Of a DNA stretch of 35,585 bases, positions 24,389 through 33,204 are shown piece by piece (positions within the stretch are counted from its first letter, which is position 1; each line of letters opens with the position of its first letter). The DNA is from Prevotella sp. Lineage in GTDB: Bacteria; Bacteroidota; Bacteroidia; Bacteroidales; Bacteroidaceae. A program made the position numbers and the translations under genes. The stretch lies in contig JALEJI010000036.1 of the NCBI GenBank assembly GCA_022769825.1, positions 1 to 35,585 on the forward strand, in the 5' to 3' direction. The notes beneath the pieces were generated by a model that was given only the letters and a program-made list of their open reading frames with translations, had not been told where the DNA came from and did no database searches.

Positions 24389-25315
24389 ATGCGAATCAAT
24401 AATCCATCTTTCGAGATATGGCAACAAGGGCCGGGCATATCCGGCGTTTACAAACAGGTAGAACGCGTGGGGCGTGTGTGCTACAAGAGCGAGGACCACA
24501 CCACGGCCGACTCGGCGCGCCCCTTTGTGGAGCGCATGATCAAGAGCGAGCACCTCGCCATGCTTGAGCATGGGTCAGTCTACCTCTTGTTCGATATCAA
24601 GCCGAATGATGAGAGAGGAAATGGCGGTGAACGGCCTTGGGAGTTCTATGCCACCAACAAGTTCTCGCAGTGTGTGGAGCGTTCGGGCAAGATGTATGTC
24701 ACCACCAACCTTCGCGTGCTTGCCGAGAACAAGCGTCTCGACGACCTTGAAGCCTATTGGAGTGAGCCCTTGCCGCTTCATCCTGTGCGTGTCACCGTGC
24801 ATTTCACCACGCAGATAGGCATAACGCGAGAGTTTAACCGTCACCGTGCCGACTCCATGGCAGAGCAGAGCACGCGTTATTGCAACTATTCGAAGGCGAA
24901 GTTTGGCAACGAGATAACCATCAACATCCCCACGTGGGTGAAACATGAGATGACGGGGTCGGAATGGTCACGCCAGCTGAGCAGTGGCATGTTGAAAGTC
25001 AGCGGTCAGCAGTTTATGGAGTTGGCGCGCAAGGTTGCCGACGGCAGTGCCACGCTTCTCGACAATTGGGTGTTTGCCAACATTGCCGCGGAGAAGTCGT
25101 ACATGAATCTCATAGCCGCGGGACGCAAGCCGCAGGAGGCGCGAGTGGTGTTGCCCCTCGACACCGCCACCGAGCTGGTCCACACGGCCTTCGTCTCCGA
25201 CTGGAAGCATTTCTTCGACCTTCGCGCCCTTGGCACCACAGGCCAGCCCCATCCCGATGCCAAGGCGATAGCGTTGCCCCTTCTTGAGGAGTTCAGGGAC
25301 AGGGGATTGCTTTGA
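24389..25315 (+). CDS. thyX: FAD-dependent thymidylate synthase
   Basis: 308 aa. The ThyX motif RHRxxSxxxxSxRY is at residues 151-164 (RHRADSMAEQSTRY), followed by CNYSK. It methylates dUMP to dTMP using flavin and methylenetetrahydrofolate. The N-terminal part has the expected CYKSED and EHLAMLEHGSVYLLFDI strands, and the C-terminal half has the FAD/dUMP segment (YMNLIAAGRKPQEARVVLPL, then DWKHFFDLR). It is longer than many ThyX proteins (~220 aa) but no extra domain is apparent. A classical thyA is not in the window. Confidence 0.96.
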   Translation: MRINNPSFEIWQQGPGISGVYKQVERVGRVCYKSEDHTTADSARPFVERMIKSEHLAMLEHGSVYLLFDIKPNDERGNGGERPWEFYATNKFSQCVERSGKMYVTTNLRVLAENKRLDDLEAYWSEPLPLHPVRVTVHFTTQIGITREFNRHRADSMAEQSTRYCNYSKAKFGNEITINIPTWVKHEMTGSEWSRQLSSGMLKVSGQQFMELARKVADGSATLLDNWVFANIAAEKSYMNLIAAGRKPQEARVVLPLDTATELVHTAFVSDWKHFFDLRALGTTGQPHPDAKAIALPLLEEFRDRGLL

Positions 25316-25369
25316 GGGAAGTGGCTAAGCCTCACTCCCAAGCTTGGCAAGGTGCCGCACATTGCAAGA

Positions 25370-28300
25370 TTATGAATCGCGTTCAACCATCCCGCCTTTT
25401 CCCTTTATATAATCCATCAGCTTTCGGAAGAGTGGCGAGGCCGACAGTGTCTTCACGTTTCCCGTGAGGATAAGTTGTTTGCGAGCCCGTGTCAACGCCA
25501 CGTTGAGCTTGCGGTCTATCTCATGTCCGTCCTCGGTGAAGGTGTTGGCAGTGAGGAAGTCGAGCTGATGGGCTTGCTGTATGGTGAAGGAATAAATTAT
25601 CACGTCCCTTTGCGAGCCTTGGTATCGCTCAACGGTGTCGATGCTTATGCCGTAAAGAGCCTTTATCCCGGTTTTTTCTATTTCTTTCCTTATCATCGCT
25701 ATTTGGTTGCGATAAGGCACTATCACGCCCACGGTCTTGTCGGCGTTGAACCGCTCTCCGTAGAAGCGATACACACGTTGTAGCATGTCGCATACTATAC
25801 GCGCCTCGTCGGCGTTCACCTTGTCGGAAATCTCAGGCTGCCGGCAGTATCTCGACGCTATGAAAATCATCCGGTGGCCCTTCAATAGGTCGTCGATGCC
25901 GTCTTGCGATGGCAATGCGTAATCAATCTCCTTGGCTTGTTGGTGAGGCAACGGCACGCAGCTGAGACGCTCACGCGAGTAAAACTCACGGTTGGGAAAC
26001 TCTGCTATGTCGGGGTGCATGCGTCCCTGGCGGCGTAGCGTGCCAATGAAGTCGGCACGCTTGGCCATGAGCTCTTGCCGTATAATCCGTTCGAAGAGTG
26101 AGCTCTTGCAGTCGGCAAGCCCTATGTCAAGCAGCGTCTTGCTTCTTACCGCGCTGTCGCCATCGCCCTGTTGCACCACGGCTGGCAGCTGCTTGTAGTC
26201 GCCGATGAGAATGAACTTGTCGATATTGCATTGGCATCCAAGCGACGCGTCCGAGGCGCGGTGGCTTGCCAACAGGCCGATGATGTTAGGCTCCAATATC
26301 TGCGAAGCCTCGTCCACGATGGCAAGCGCGAAATGCTTGATAGAGAATAAGTAAGCTCTCGACTGCATCATCGACGTGGTGCCAACTATGACCTTGGCGC
26401 TTTCTATGAGCAGCTTCATGCCAGCGAGCGACGGCTTTTCTCCTACCCTGTTTTGCAAGAGATGAGGCGTGAAGCCCTCGGCGCACGACAGTTCGCTGCC
26501 TATCCTCAGGAAGTCGATGCAGTTGTCGGCCAACATGCCGCAAATCTCGTCCACGGCGCGGTTGGTGTAAGCCATGAGCAACAACGCCTTGCCCTCATTC
26601 TCCTTGTCAAGCTCCGTGAGAGCTTCCCTTACCATGAACTGCAGCGCCATGGATGTCTTTCCCGTTCCCGGAGGTCCCACGAGCAGGAAAAAGTCGCTTG
26701 CTTGCTTTGCCCTTAATATTATGTCGTCGATGTTGCCGTCGTAGCTTCTCGACAGTGTAAGGCTCTTGTCGGCTTGCGGCTCGCGTTGCCCGAGCAGCAA
26801 GTCCTTGCGGTCTTTCGGTGCCGTAATCAATTGATAGATGGAGCTCAGCGCCGCGCCCCCGCCCACGTCGCTGCTGCCGTGCTCTATGCACCACACCTTG
26901 TCCTTGTTCTGCTTCAGATAAGTCTTGGCCAATGGGTTCATGAGCCTGACTACCACTTTGCCAGTGTGGAGCTGCTCTATTCCAGCCTTTAGCAATATCG
27001 CCTTCCGCGCGTCGGGTTCCTTGGAGTTGTCGTAAGCGTAGAGGTAAATCATGTCGCCACGGCGGAAGTTTGGCAGGAAGTCCTCGCCTTGGTCTGGCAC
27101 CGTAAGCGCGAGCGTGTCGCAAACGCCGCCTTGCCCGTCGTCGGTCTCTTGCCCATTGTCGTCTATCGCCTTGGGATTGGTGAGGCCGGTGAAGATGTTT
27201 CCCGTTTCCTTCTTTTCGGCCAAGGGCATGTTCCACAGGTTTGCCACGCAACTGCCCGTGCCTTCCACCACGCCCACTCGCGACATGATGTTCTCCCTAA
27301 TCACGAATTGCGTCATTCGGCAGAAGTAGTCGTGCTCCAATGGTGTGAGCGCGTGAAGTGGCGCTATCAAGGACAGCAGTTGCGGCCTGAGGTATTTGTC
27401 GTAGAAAAAACCGCCCGCGTGGGCCACGTTGAGCGTTTGCTCGGTAATCTGCGGCAGGATTTTATCCATGCCGTTCTCGGCTATGTCAAACTCCAGCGCC
27501 ATGGCCTCGTTGCGGAAGCGCATGGCCTCGTAGACAAGTTTCATCAGTGATGTCACGCCAATGAGACCGCCGGGCAACGGGTATTTGGAGTAGAGCAATC
27601 GTATGTCGGAGTGCTGCACGCCGAAGTTGTAGTATAGTATGCCGAAATAAAGCAGCACCTGCACGTAGTGCTTCTCCACCACTTTCGCGCCTTGGCTGTT
27701 TGCCAAGCCGCGCTCCAGGAAGGTGTTGCGTCCCGACTTTTGCTCCACCAGTAGGCGCAAGTCGGTGGTCATCAAGTCAACGCGTCCTTGCAGCCCGAGC
27801 TTCTCGCATACGAACGTTGGTTCAAGTATGGCCTTCTTCATGTCGTAGTGCCGGCGCAGCTCTTCCACTATGCTTATGATGTTTCGCGCTTGCCGTGCCG
27901 CGTCTTCCTTGAACTTTGTCGCGTCGAAGTCGGGGCAGCTCGTGTATTCGAGGGCCTTGTCGCGAAAGTTCTTGACGAGGGTCTTGGTCGCCGAGAATTT
28001 CTTGTCGTTTATTATGTCGTCAAGGCACGCCCCGGCATAGTTTCCCAAGAGAATGGCTTGCGTGTTGGCGCGTTCCTTAATGCGTTTGAGCAGATACATT
28101 AGCGGGTGGTGCCCGTAATCCTCGAAGCACGACGCTATCACGGATATGTCCATCAGGCAGTCGGGCTCCACGATGATGAGCCTTGGCGTGATGGTGTCGC
28201 AGTCGGTCTGGCAACCGAGAAGGTTCAGGTGCATGCCCGGCTTGAGAATGTCGTGGAGATACTCCATGCGCGCGTACTGCGTCTGGCGTGTGTAATACAC

Positions 28301-28801
28301 GGTTGTCTCCTTGCCTTCGCCGTCCTCGTCGACCACCACCTGTATTGTTTGCTCGTCAAACGACCTCACGATGCATCGCTTGTCGGGAGAGTTTTGCCTT
28401 ATGCGTTCCTTGGCAGGTCTCATGTCGTGAGGCAATAGCGAGGTGAGCGTCTCCGGCATCGCGCTTTTCAGCACGCGGCTGATGAGCCTCGCCACGGCAG
28501 CCGCGTCGTAGAGCAGTGCCGACTTGTCTTCGTCCGTATCGCCGTCGAAGTGGCTGCGGTTGCTGTCGCGCCTTGCCTGCCTGAGCGCGTCGGCCTCGTC
28601 GCCGTGGATATTGAAAAGCCGCATCACGCTCTCCAGTTGCGAGTTGAGGTCTCCAAATCCGTACCTCGTGTCTTTCAACGCTTGGGCGCACGTCACGACC
28701 AATGTCTCGTGCAAGAGTTTCAGGCGCGAGGTGACCGTGAGCTTCTTGTTGCCCACTATGGCAAGCACGTTGTCGTAGAGCCCCTGTGCTATCAGGCTCA
28801 T
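25370..28801 (-). CDS. Dna2-like nuclease-helicase
   Basis: 1143 aa from the ATG at 28801, which overlaps the methyltransferase stop as ATGA. Residues about 325-390 hold a RecB-type PD-(D/E)XK nuclease: E327, GRVD with D342, E353-x-K355 in VEQKSG, and HYVQVLLYFG. A superfamily 1B helicase follows: Walker A GPPGTGKT near 710, AYTNRAVDEI, Walker B LAIVDEAS, GDYKQLPAV, and near the C-terminus TVERYQGSQRDVI and NVALTRAR. This order and helicase type match Dna2-like proteins that process DNA ends or flaps. The four cysteines of the eukaryotic Dna2 iron-sulfur site are not obvious. The frame is open a further 78 codons upstream, but those residues overlap the methyltransferase gene and are low in complexity, so they are not used. 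Confidence 0.88.
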   Translation of the reverse strand: MSLIAQGLYDNVLAIVGNKKLTVTSRLKLLHETLVVTCAQALKDTRYGFGDLNSQLESVMRLFNIHGDEADALRQARRDSNRSHFDGDTDEDKSALLYDAAAVARLISRVLKSAMPETLTSLLPHDMRPAKERIRQNSPDKRCIVRSFDEQTIQVVVDEDGEGKETTVYYTRQTQYARMEYLHDILKPGMHLNLLGCQTDCDTITPRLIIVEPDCLMDISVIASCFEDYGHHPLMYLLKRIKERANTQAILLGNYAGACLDDIINDKKFSATKTLVKNFRDKALEYTSCPDFDATKFKEDAARQARNIISIVEELRRHYDMKKAILEPTFVCEKLGLQGRVDLMTTDLRLLVEQKSGRNTFLERGLANSQGAKVVEKHYVQVLLYFGILYYNFGVQHSDIRLLYSKYPLPGGLIGVTSLMKLVYEAMRFRNEAMALEFDIAENGMDKILPQITEQTLNVAHAGGFFYDKYLRPQLLSLIAPLHALTPLEHDYFCRMTQFVIRENIMSRVGVVEGTGSCVANLWNMPLAEKKETGNIFTGLTNPKAIDDNGQETDDGQGGVCDTLALTVPDQGEDFLPNFRRGDMIYLYAYDNSKEPDARKAILLKAGIEQLHTGKVVVRLMNPLAKTYLKQNKDKVWCIEHGSSDVGGGAALSSIYQLITAPKDRKDLLLGQREPQADKSLTLSRSYDGNIDDIILRAKQASDFFLLVGPPGTGKTSMALQFMVREALTELDKENEGKALLLMAYTNRAVDEICGMLADNCIDFLRIGSELSCAEGFTPHLLQNRVGEKPSLAGMKLLIESAKVIVGTTSMMQSRAYLFSIKHFALAIVDEASQILEPNIIGLLASHRASDASLGCQCNIDKFILIGDYKQLPAVVQQGDGDSAVRSKTLLDIGLADCKSSLFERIIRQELMAKRADFIGTLRRQGRMHPDIAEFPNREFYSRERLSCVPLPHQQAKEIDYALPSQDGIDDLLKGHRMIFIASRYCRQPEISDKVNADEARIVCDMLQRVYRFYGERFNADKTVGVIVPYRNQIAMIRKEIEKTGIKALYGISIDTVERYQGSQRDVIIYSFTIQQAHQLDFLTANTFTEDGHEIDRKLNVALTRARKQLILTGNVKTLSASPLFRKLMDYIKGKGGMVERDS

Positions 28802-29304
28802 TTTGCCTTGCTCTTCTCCCATTCTATGAGTTGTCTTTTCAAGTCGCGTCCCCAGTGATATTCGCCAATCGTCCCGTCTGAATGTATTACGCGGTGGCAC
28901 GGTATGAGCATGGCCACGGGGTTTTGCGCTATCGCCGTGGCCACGGCCCTCACGGCCTTGGGCTCGCCAATCCGCTCTGCCACTTCCTGGTAGCTCACCG
29001 TGGTGCCGAAAGGAATCTTGCGCAGTTCGGCCCACACCTTCAGTTGAAACTCGGTGCCTTTCACGTCAAGGTTCACGGGGTGGTTCAGTCCTTCGAAGAT
29101 GACGCGCTCAACCGTGTTGGCCATGACGTTGCTTTGCGTGGTGGGCGTGTACTGTCCCCATCGTTTTGCCAGTTCATGGATGGTTTCCAGCCGGTTGTAT
29201 TCTAAAAACTGCAGGTCGCACACGCCGTCCCATGTGCGCGCCACGATGATGCTGCCGAAAGGACTCTCGGCAAACCCGAACTCTATCTTGTTGCTTATTG
29301 CCAT
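28798..29304 (-). CDS. ogt: Methylated-DNA-protein cysteine methyltransferase
   Basis: 168 aa. The active-site motif IPCHRVI has the acceptor cysteine at C136, followed by HSDGTIGEYHWGRDLKRQLIEWE (the usual GYxWG position reads EYHWG). The preceding helix-turn-helix region (SYQEVAERIGEPKAVRAVATAIAQNP) binds DNA. It removes alkyl groups from O6-alkylguanine by one-time transfer to itself. There is no Ada N-terminal regulatory domain, so it is Ogt-like or a stand-alone Ada C-terminal domain. Its TGA overlaps the start of the Dna2-like gene, coupling alkylation repair with a DNA-end-processing enzyme. Confidence 0.94.
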   Translation of the reverse strand: MAISNKIEFGFAESPFGSIIVARTWDGVCDLQFLEYNRLETIHELAKRWGQYTPTTQSNVMANTVERVIFEGLNHPVNLDVKGTEFQLKVWAELRKIPFGTTVSYQEVAERIGEPKAVRAVATAIAQNPVAMLIPCHRVIHSDGTIGEYHWGRDLKRQLIEWEKSKAK

Positions 29305-29317
29305 AATAATATTTCTT

Positions 29318-29408
29318 TTATCTTATACAAAGATAATGCAAATCGAACGCAGAAAATCAAGTTAGCTTGAATTTTATGCTGAGATGCAGCTTATCTTATA
29401 CAAAGATA
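29318..29408. repeat. Pair of 18-bp direct repeats carrying promoter-like dyads
   Basis: TTATCTTATACAAAGATA occurs at 29318-29335 and 29391-29408, 73 bp apart. Each is a near-dyad (TATCTT facing AAGATA) and each reads TATCTTTG, a perfect -7, on the minus strand. The first is 24 bp from the ogt start, the second 97 bp. They may be tandem promoters, or operator sites over the ogt/Dna2-like promoter. Confidence 0.6.
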
Positions 29409-29451
29409 CACGATGTTTTTCGGATAATGGCAAATATAAAATATTTTTTCC

Positions 29452-29459
29452 TACTTTTG
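29452..29459 (+). promoter_or_regulatory. Candidate promoter of the prolyl oligopeptidase
   Basis: TACTTTTG fits TAnnTTTG 92 bp before the GTG start. No clear TTTG lies at -33. The leader would be about 85 nt. Confidence 0.5.
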
Positions 29460-29550
29460 CATGCATAATGCAACTTCTCACGCGAGAGGTCTTACGAAGA
29501 GAGAATCGTAAAGCATGTAAAGCGAACCGTTAATAAATAAATGTAAGATA

Positions 29551-31677
29551 GTGAATAAAATCCTTTTATCATCAGTGTTGGCAGTTTCCGCCATGACTAT
29601 GATGAGCCCCACTACCATGATGGGACAAAACTTGAAGTATCCTGCCGCCCCTAAGGACAATACGGTGGACGAATACTTCGGCATAAAAGTAGCGGATCCA
29701 TTCCGCCCGCTCGAAGACGATACCTGTGCGGCAACTGCGGCTTGGGCAAAGGCAGAGAACGCCGTAACCGACGCTTACCTCGCCAAGATACCTCAGCGCA
29801 ACAAGTATCTGAAACGCCTCAAGCAGGTGGCTAACTACGAGAAGGTCTATACCCCTTTCGAGAAGAACGGAAAGTGGTATGTCTATAAGAACAACGGTCT
29901 GCAGAACCAAGCTGTGCTCTACCAGATGGACAAGCTCGGAGGCGAAGCTCGCGTGTTCCTCGACCCAAACAAGTTGAGCGACGACGGAACCGTAGCCCTC
30001 AAAGGCATCTCCTTCTCCAATGACGGCAAGTATCTCGCCTACACCATCTCCCGAAGCGGAAGCGACTGGGAAGAGATCTACGTGATGGACGTGAAAACCC
30101 AGAAGCTCCTCCCCGACCATATCGTTTGGGCGAAGTTCACGGGCGCCGACTGGCAGGGCGATGGCTTTTATTACAGCGCCTACGATGCACCAGAGAAGGG
30201 CAAGGAAACTTCGGCGAAGAACGAAATCCAGAAGGTATATTACCACAAGATGGGTACACCTCAGAGCCAAGACCAGCTCTTCTATCAGAACCCAGCCAAT
30301 CCGCTCCGCTTCTATGGCGTGGGCGTAAACAAGGAAGAGACGATGATGTTCCTCACCGAGTCGGGCATGGACCAGGGCATCAACCTCTTCGTGCGTGACC
30401 TCCGCCAGCCAAACTCCCAGTTCATCCAGATGACGGGCGATTGTTCGAAGACCTATTCGCCTGTGGAAATCATCGGCGACGACATCTACATGCTCACCAA
30501 TGCTGGCGCACAGAAGTATCGCCTGATGGTGGCAAACCTCAAGAAACCGGGCTATCAGGACTGGAAGGAACTCATCCCAGAACAGGATGCCGTGCTGGAG
30601 GACGTGACCTTCGTGGACGGCGACAAGATGGTGCTCACCTACACCAAGGATAATTGCAGCCACGCTTACCTATATAATATAAAAGGTGAAAAACTCTCCG
30701 AAATCAAATTGCCTGGCGTAGGAAGCGCCAGCTTCAGCGGCAAGCGAGAGCGCAAGGAACTCTTCTATAGCTATACCTCCTATACCGTGCCTACTACCAT
30801 CTACCAGATGGACTTGACATCGGGCAAGAGCAGTATCTACAGTCAGCCGAAGGTCAACTTTAAGTTGAGCGACTATACCTCAGAGATGGCTTTCTATACC
30901 TCGAAGGACGGCACTCGCATCCCTATCTTCCTGACTTATAAGAAGGGTATGAAGAAGAATGGCAAGAACCCTGTCTTGATGTATGGATATGGTGGATTCA
31001 ACGTAACCTATCCTCCATCGTTCTCTGCGATGCGCATGCCTTTCCTGGAGAATGGTGGCATCTATGCCTACGTAGTGCTCCGTGGTGGAGGCGAGTATGG
31101 CGAAGACTGGCACTTGGCTGGTACCAAGATGCAGAAGCAGAATGTGTTCGATGATTTCATCTCGGCTGGCGAATGGCTCATCAACAACCGATATACCGAC
31201 AAGAATCACCTCGCCATCCTCGGCGGAAGCAACGGAGGCTTGATCGTAGGTGCCTGCATGACCCAGCGCCCAGACCTCTTCAAGGTTTGCATCCCAGAGG
31301 TGGGCGTGATGGATATGTTGCGCTACCACAAGTTCACCATCGGTTGGAACTGGGCTCCTGACTATGGCACGAGTGCCGACAGCAAGGAGATGTTCGAATA
31401 TTTGAAGGGCTATTCTCCTCTGCACAACATCAAGAAGGGCGTACATTACCCAGCCACAATGGTAACCACCGCCGACCACGACGACCGTGTGGTTCCAGCC
31501 CACAGCTTCAAGTTTGCTGCGACCCTCCAGGAGTGCCAAGGCGGCAATGCCCCTGTGCTCATCCGCATCGACTCGAAGGCAGGTCATGGTGGTGGCAAAC
31601 CACTGAGCAAGCAGATGGAAGAAAATGCCGACATCTACGGCTTCCTGATGTATGAGATGGGAATGAAAATGAAATGA
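29551..31677 (+). CDS. Prolyl oligopeptidase (S9A), exported
   Basis: 708 aa, typical length. It begins at a GTG codon, supported because it opens a signal-like N-terminus (MNKILLSSVLAVSAMTM, then MMGQN) and the first downstream ATG would cut into it. The N-terminal ~400 residues form the seven-bladed propeller gate, beginning with DEYFGIKVADPFRPLEDD. The C-terminal hydrolase domain has the Ser in GGSNGG (S560), Asp in DHDDRVVPAH and His in KAGHGGG (H679), with GWNWAPDYG typical of S9A. It hydrolyses short proline-containing peptides, here probably in the periplasm. Codon choice appears milder and less GC-rich than in the genes to its right. A strong hairpin terminator lies ~115 bp downstream. 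Confidence 0.95.
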   Translation: MNKILLSSVLAVSAMTMMSPTTMMGQNLKYPAAPKDNTVDEYFGIKVADPFRPLEDDTCAATAAWAKAENAVTDAYLAKIPQRNKYLKRLKQVANYEKVYTPFEKNGKWYVYKNNGLQNQAVLYQMDKLGGEARVFLDPNKLSDDGTVALKGISFSNDGKYLAYTISRSGSDWEEIYVMDVKTQKLLPDHIVWAKFTGADWQGDGFYYSAYDAPEKGKETSAKNEIQKVYYHKMGTPQSQDQLFYQNPANPLRFYGVGVNKEETMMFLTESGMDQGINLFVRDLRQPNSQFIQMTGDCSKTYSPVEIIGDDIYMLTNAGAQKYRLMVANLKKPGYQDWKELIPEQDAVLEDVTFVDGDKMVLTYTKDNCSHAYLYNIKGEKLSEIKLPGVGSASFSGKRERKELFYSYTSYTVPTTIYQMDLTSGKSSIYSQPKVNFKLSDYTSEMAFYTSKDGTRIPIFLTYKKGMKKNGKNPVLMYGYGGFNVTYPPSFSAMRMPFLENGGIYAYVVLRGGGEYGEDWHLAGTKMQKQNVFDDFISAGEWLINNRYTDKNHLAILGGSNGGLIVGACMTQRPDLFKVCIPEVGVMDMLRYHKFTIGWNWAPDYGTSADSKEMFEYLKGYSPLHNIKKGVHYPATMVTTADHDDRVVPAHSFKFAATLQECQGGNAPVLIRIDSKAGHGGGKPLSKQMEENADIYGFLMYEMGMKMK

Positions 31678-31790
31678 TAAAAACTTGCGAAACAGTTTCA
31701 AGCACTCTCATTATGCGCAGGCCAATTCCTTGTATTGACATTCCTTGGTAATTGAGTCTTGCTATCAGCGTGAGAGGGTTCTACTTCCAT

Positions 31791-31840
31791 GATAAAGCGT
31801 GTGTTTTCAGATTGTGAAGACGCACGCTTTATCTTTGTTT
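31791..31840 (+). terminator. Terminator downstream of the prolyl oligopeptidase
   Basis: An 18-bp stem (31791-31808 with 31816-31833; core GATAAAGCGTG and CACGCTTTATC, with G-T wobbles) and a 7-nt loop, followed by TTTGTTT. Confidence 0.8.
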
Positions 31841-31900
31841 AATGTCATGGGAAAACAATAAAAATGCCATTCCTGCATTGTTGGTTAAGGCTATAATAAG

Positions 31901-32086
31901 ATGTTCTTCTTGCTGAAAGTTAGCTTGTTTGGCAATCCTTCGTCTGAAAATGTTAAAATGGAAATAGAGATGTCATCACGAGGAGTGGAGAAACAAATCA
32001 AAAAACTTCGAGAGGCAGGAATCATAAAACGCATTGGTGCTGACTATGGCGGCCATTGGGAAATTATAACTTCTGACAAGCAATAA
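31901..32086 (+). pseudogene. Winged-helix C-terminal fragment of an AlbA/RecG-like regulator
   Basis: The 61-codon frame ends in SSRGVEKQIKKLREAGIIKR then IGADYGGHWEII, the usual C-terminal winged helix of large AlbA_2-domain (RecG-like, ATP-binding) transcriptional regulators in Bacteroidota. The parent proteins are several hundred residues long, and nothing of the N-terminal part is visible upstream. It is most likely a relic of a decayed gene. The rest of the 31678-32277 gap holds the terminator and the next promoter and shows nothing else clear. Confidence 0.6.
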
Positions 32087-32238
32087 TATCTTTGGAAAAT
32101 ATAATTCCATGAGATTTTTTTCGATTTGTATACGGTTCGCTTGCGCATAGTTTATAGTGGATGCTGTGTTTCACCGCACAGTAGTAGGAACGATGCAAAC
32201 TTTTTTCCTTTATGGGGTAGTATATGTTTTATTATCTA

Positions 32239-32246
32239 TATCTTTG
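32239..32246 (+). promoter_or_regulatory. Candidate promoter of the lipoprotein/helical-repeat pair
   Basis: TATCTTTG, a perfect -7, lies 31 bp before the ATG at 32278. The -33 position has no good TTTG. Confidence 0.55.
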
Positions 32247-32277
32247 CACAAGACAACGTTGTATATCTATGTGAATC

Positions 32278-33204
32278 ATGCAATGGCGTGAAACGATATT
32301 AAAGTCAAGCCTATGGCTCTTGCTTGTCATGGCCTTGTTAGCCTCTTGTGGGCGCGACGAGCCAAGGCGGTCTGTCTACTATTGGCAGACCACGCTGCGC
32401 GTCGGTGCCGCCGAACGCGCCTTCCTCGCGCGCCATGGGATAGGGAAGGTCTATTGCCGCTATTTCGACGTGGTGCCAGGCGACGACGGGCCGCAGCCCA
32501 ACGCCACCCTGGCCTTTGAGGGCGCTTTCCCCAAGACGGTGGAGGTGGTGCCCGTGGTCTTCATCGTAAACGACTGCATGGGCCAGCCACACGATGGGCT
32601 GGCGGAGAAGATAGTGAGGCGCGTGAGCCAGATGAACGAGACCAACTCATTGCTCGCGGCCAGGGAGTTACAGATAGATTGCGACTGGACCATGACCACG
32701 CGCGAGGCCTTCTTCGCCTTTCTTGAGAGGCTTCGCGCGATGTGCCACGACCGTGGCATGAAGCTGTCAGTCACCATACGCCTGCACCAGCTCTCGCAAC
32801 CCGCGCCGCCTGCCGACCACGGCGTGCTGATGATGTACAACACGGGCGACGTGACCAAGCTTGCCGTGCGCAAACCCATCCTCGACATCAAGGACGTGAT
32901 GCCCTACATGCGTTATCTTCGCGGCTATGGCATGTCCCTCTCCACGGCTTATCCCCTTTTCGCCTGGCACGTGCTCTTCCGGGGCGGCAAATACGTGGGC
33001 ATAATGCACGGTGACGACGACTTGCCCGTGTTGCCGGGCGACAGCGTTGCCGTGAGGCAGCCGGAGTTGGACGACATACTCCGGGCGAAGCACGCGGTAG
33101 ACGACGCGAGGAATGACGCCAACGGCGAGATAATACTCTACGACTTGAACGATAAGAACATAAAACGATTTACCAATGATAACTTTAAGAAAATTTACGA
33201 GTAG
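32278..33204 (+). CDS. Lipoprotein resembling DUF3142, unknown function
   Basis: 308 aa. The lipoprotein signal (SLWLLLVMALLASC) has its acceptor cysteine at C24. The body shows alternating strands and helices suggestive of a TIM-barrel: YYWQTTLRVGAAERAFL, YCRYFDVVPG, VVPVVFIVND, LQIDCDWTMTTREAFFAFLE, KLSVTIRLHQL, GVLMMYNTGDV and GYGMSLSTAYPLF. The LQIDCDWT...TRE...LSVT pattern resembles DUF3142, a glycosidase-like barrel family. The two Asp in QIDCDW are candidates for a catalytic or binding site. It overlaps the next gene by 29 bp, so the two proteins are probably made together in the cell envelope. The function is unknown. Confidence 0.8.
   Translation: MQWRETILKSSLWLLLVMALLASCGRDEPRRSVYYWQTTLRVGAAERAFLARHGIGKVYCRYFDVVPGDDGPQPNATLAFEGAFPKTVEVVPVVFIVNDCMGQPHDGLAEKIVRRVSQMNETNSLLAARELQIDCDWTMTTREAFFAFLERLRAMCHDRGMKLSVTIRLHQLSQPAPPADHGVLMMYNTGDVTKLAVRKPILDIKDVMPYMRYLRGYGMSLSTAYPLFAWHVLFRGGKYVGIMHGDDDLPVLPGDSVAVRQPELDDILRAKHAVDDARNDANGEIILYDLNDKNIKRFTNDNFKKIYE

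Noticed and set aside
28802..29035. 78-codon N-terminal extension of the Dna2-like gene
   Set aside because: It lies entirely inside ogt in another frame and is Arg/His/Gly rich. The ATGA overlap start at 28801 is the natural one.
29572..30663. 363-codon minus-strand frame opposite the prolyl oligopeptidase
   Set aside because: Shadow of a clear S9A enzyme. No motif or signal of its own.
32140..32200. Short CTGTG/CACAG hairpin before the lipoprotein gene
   Set aside because: Only five base pairs with no T-run. Expected by chance in a region of this size.
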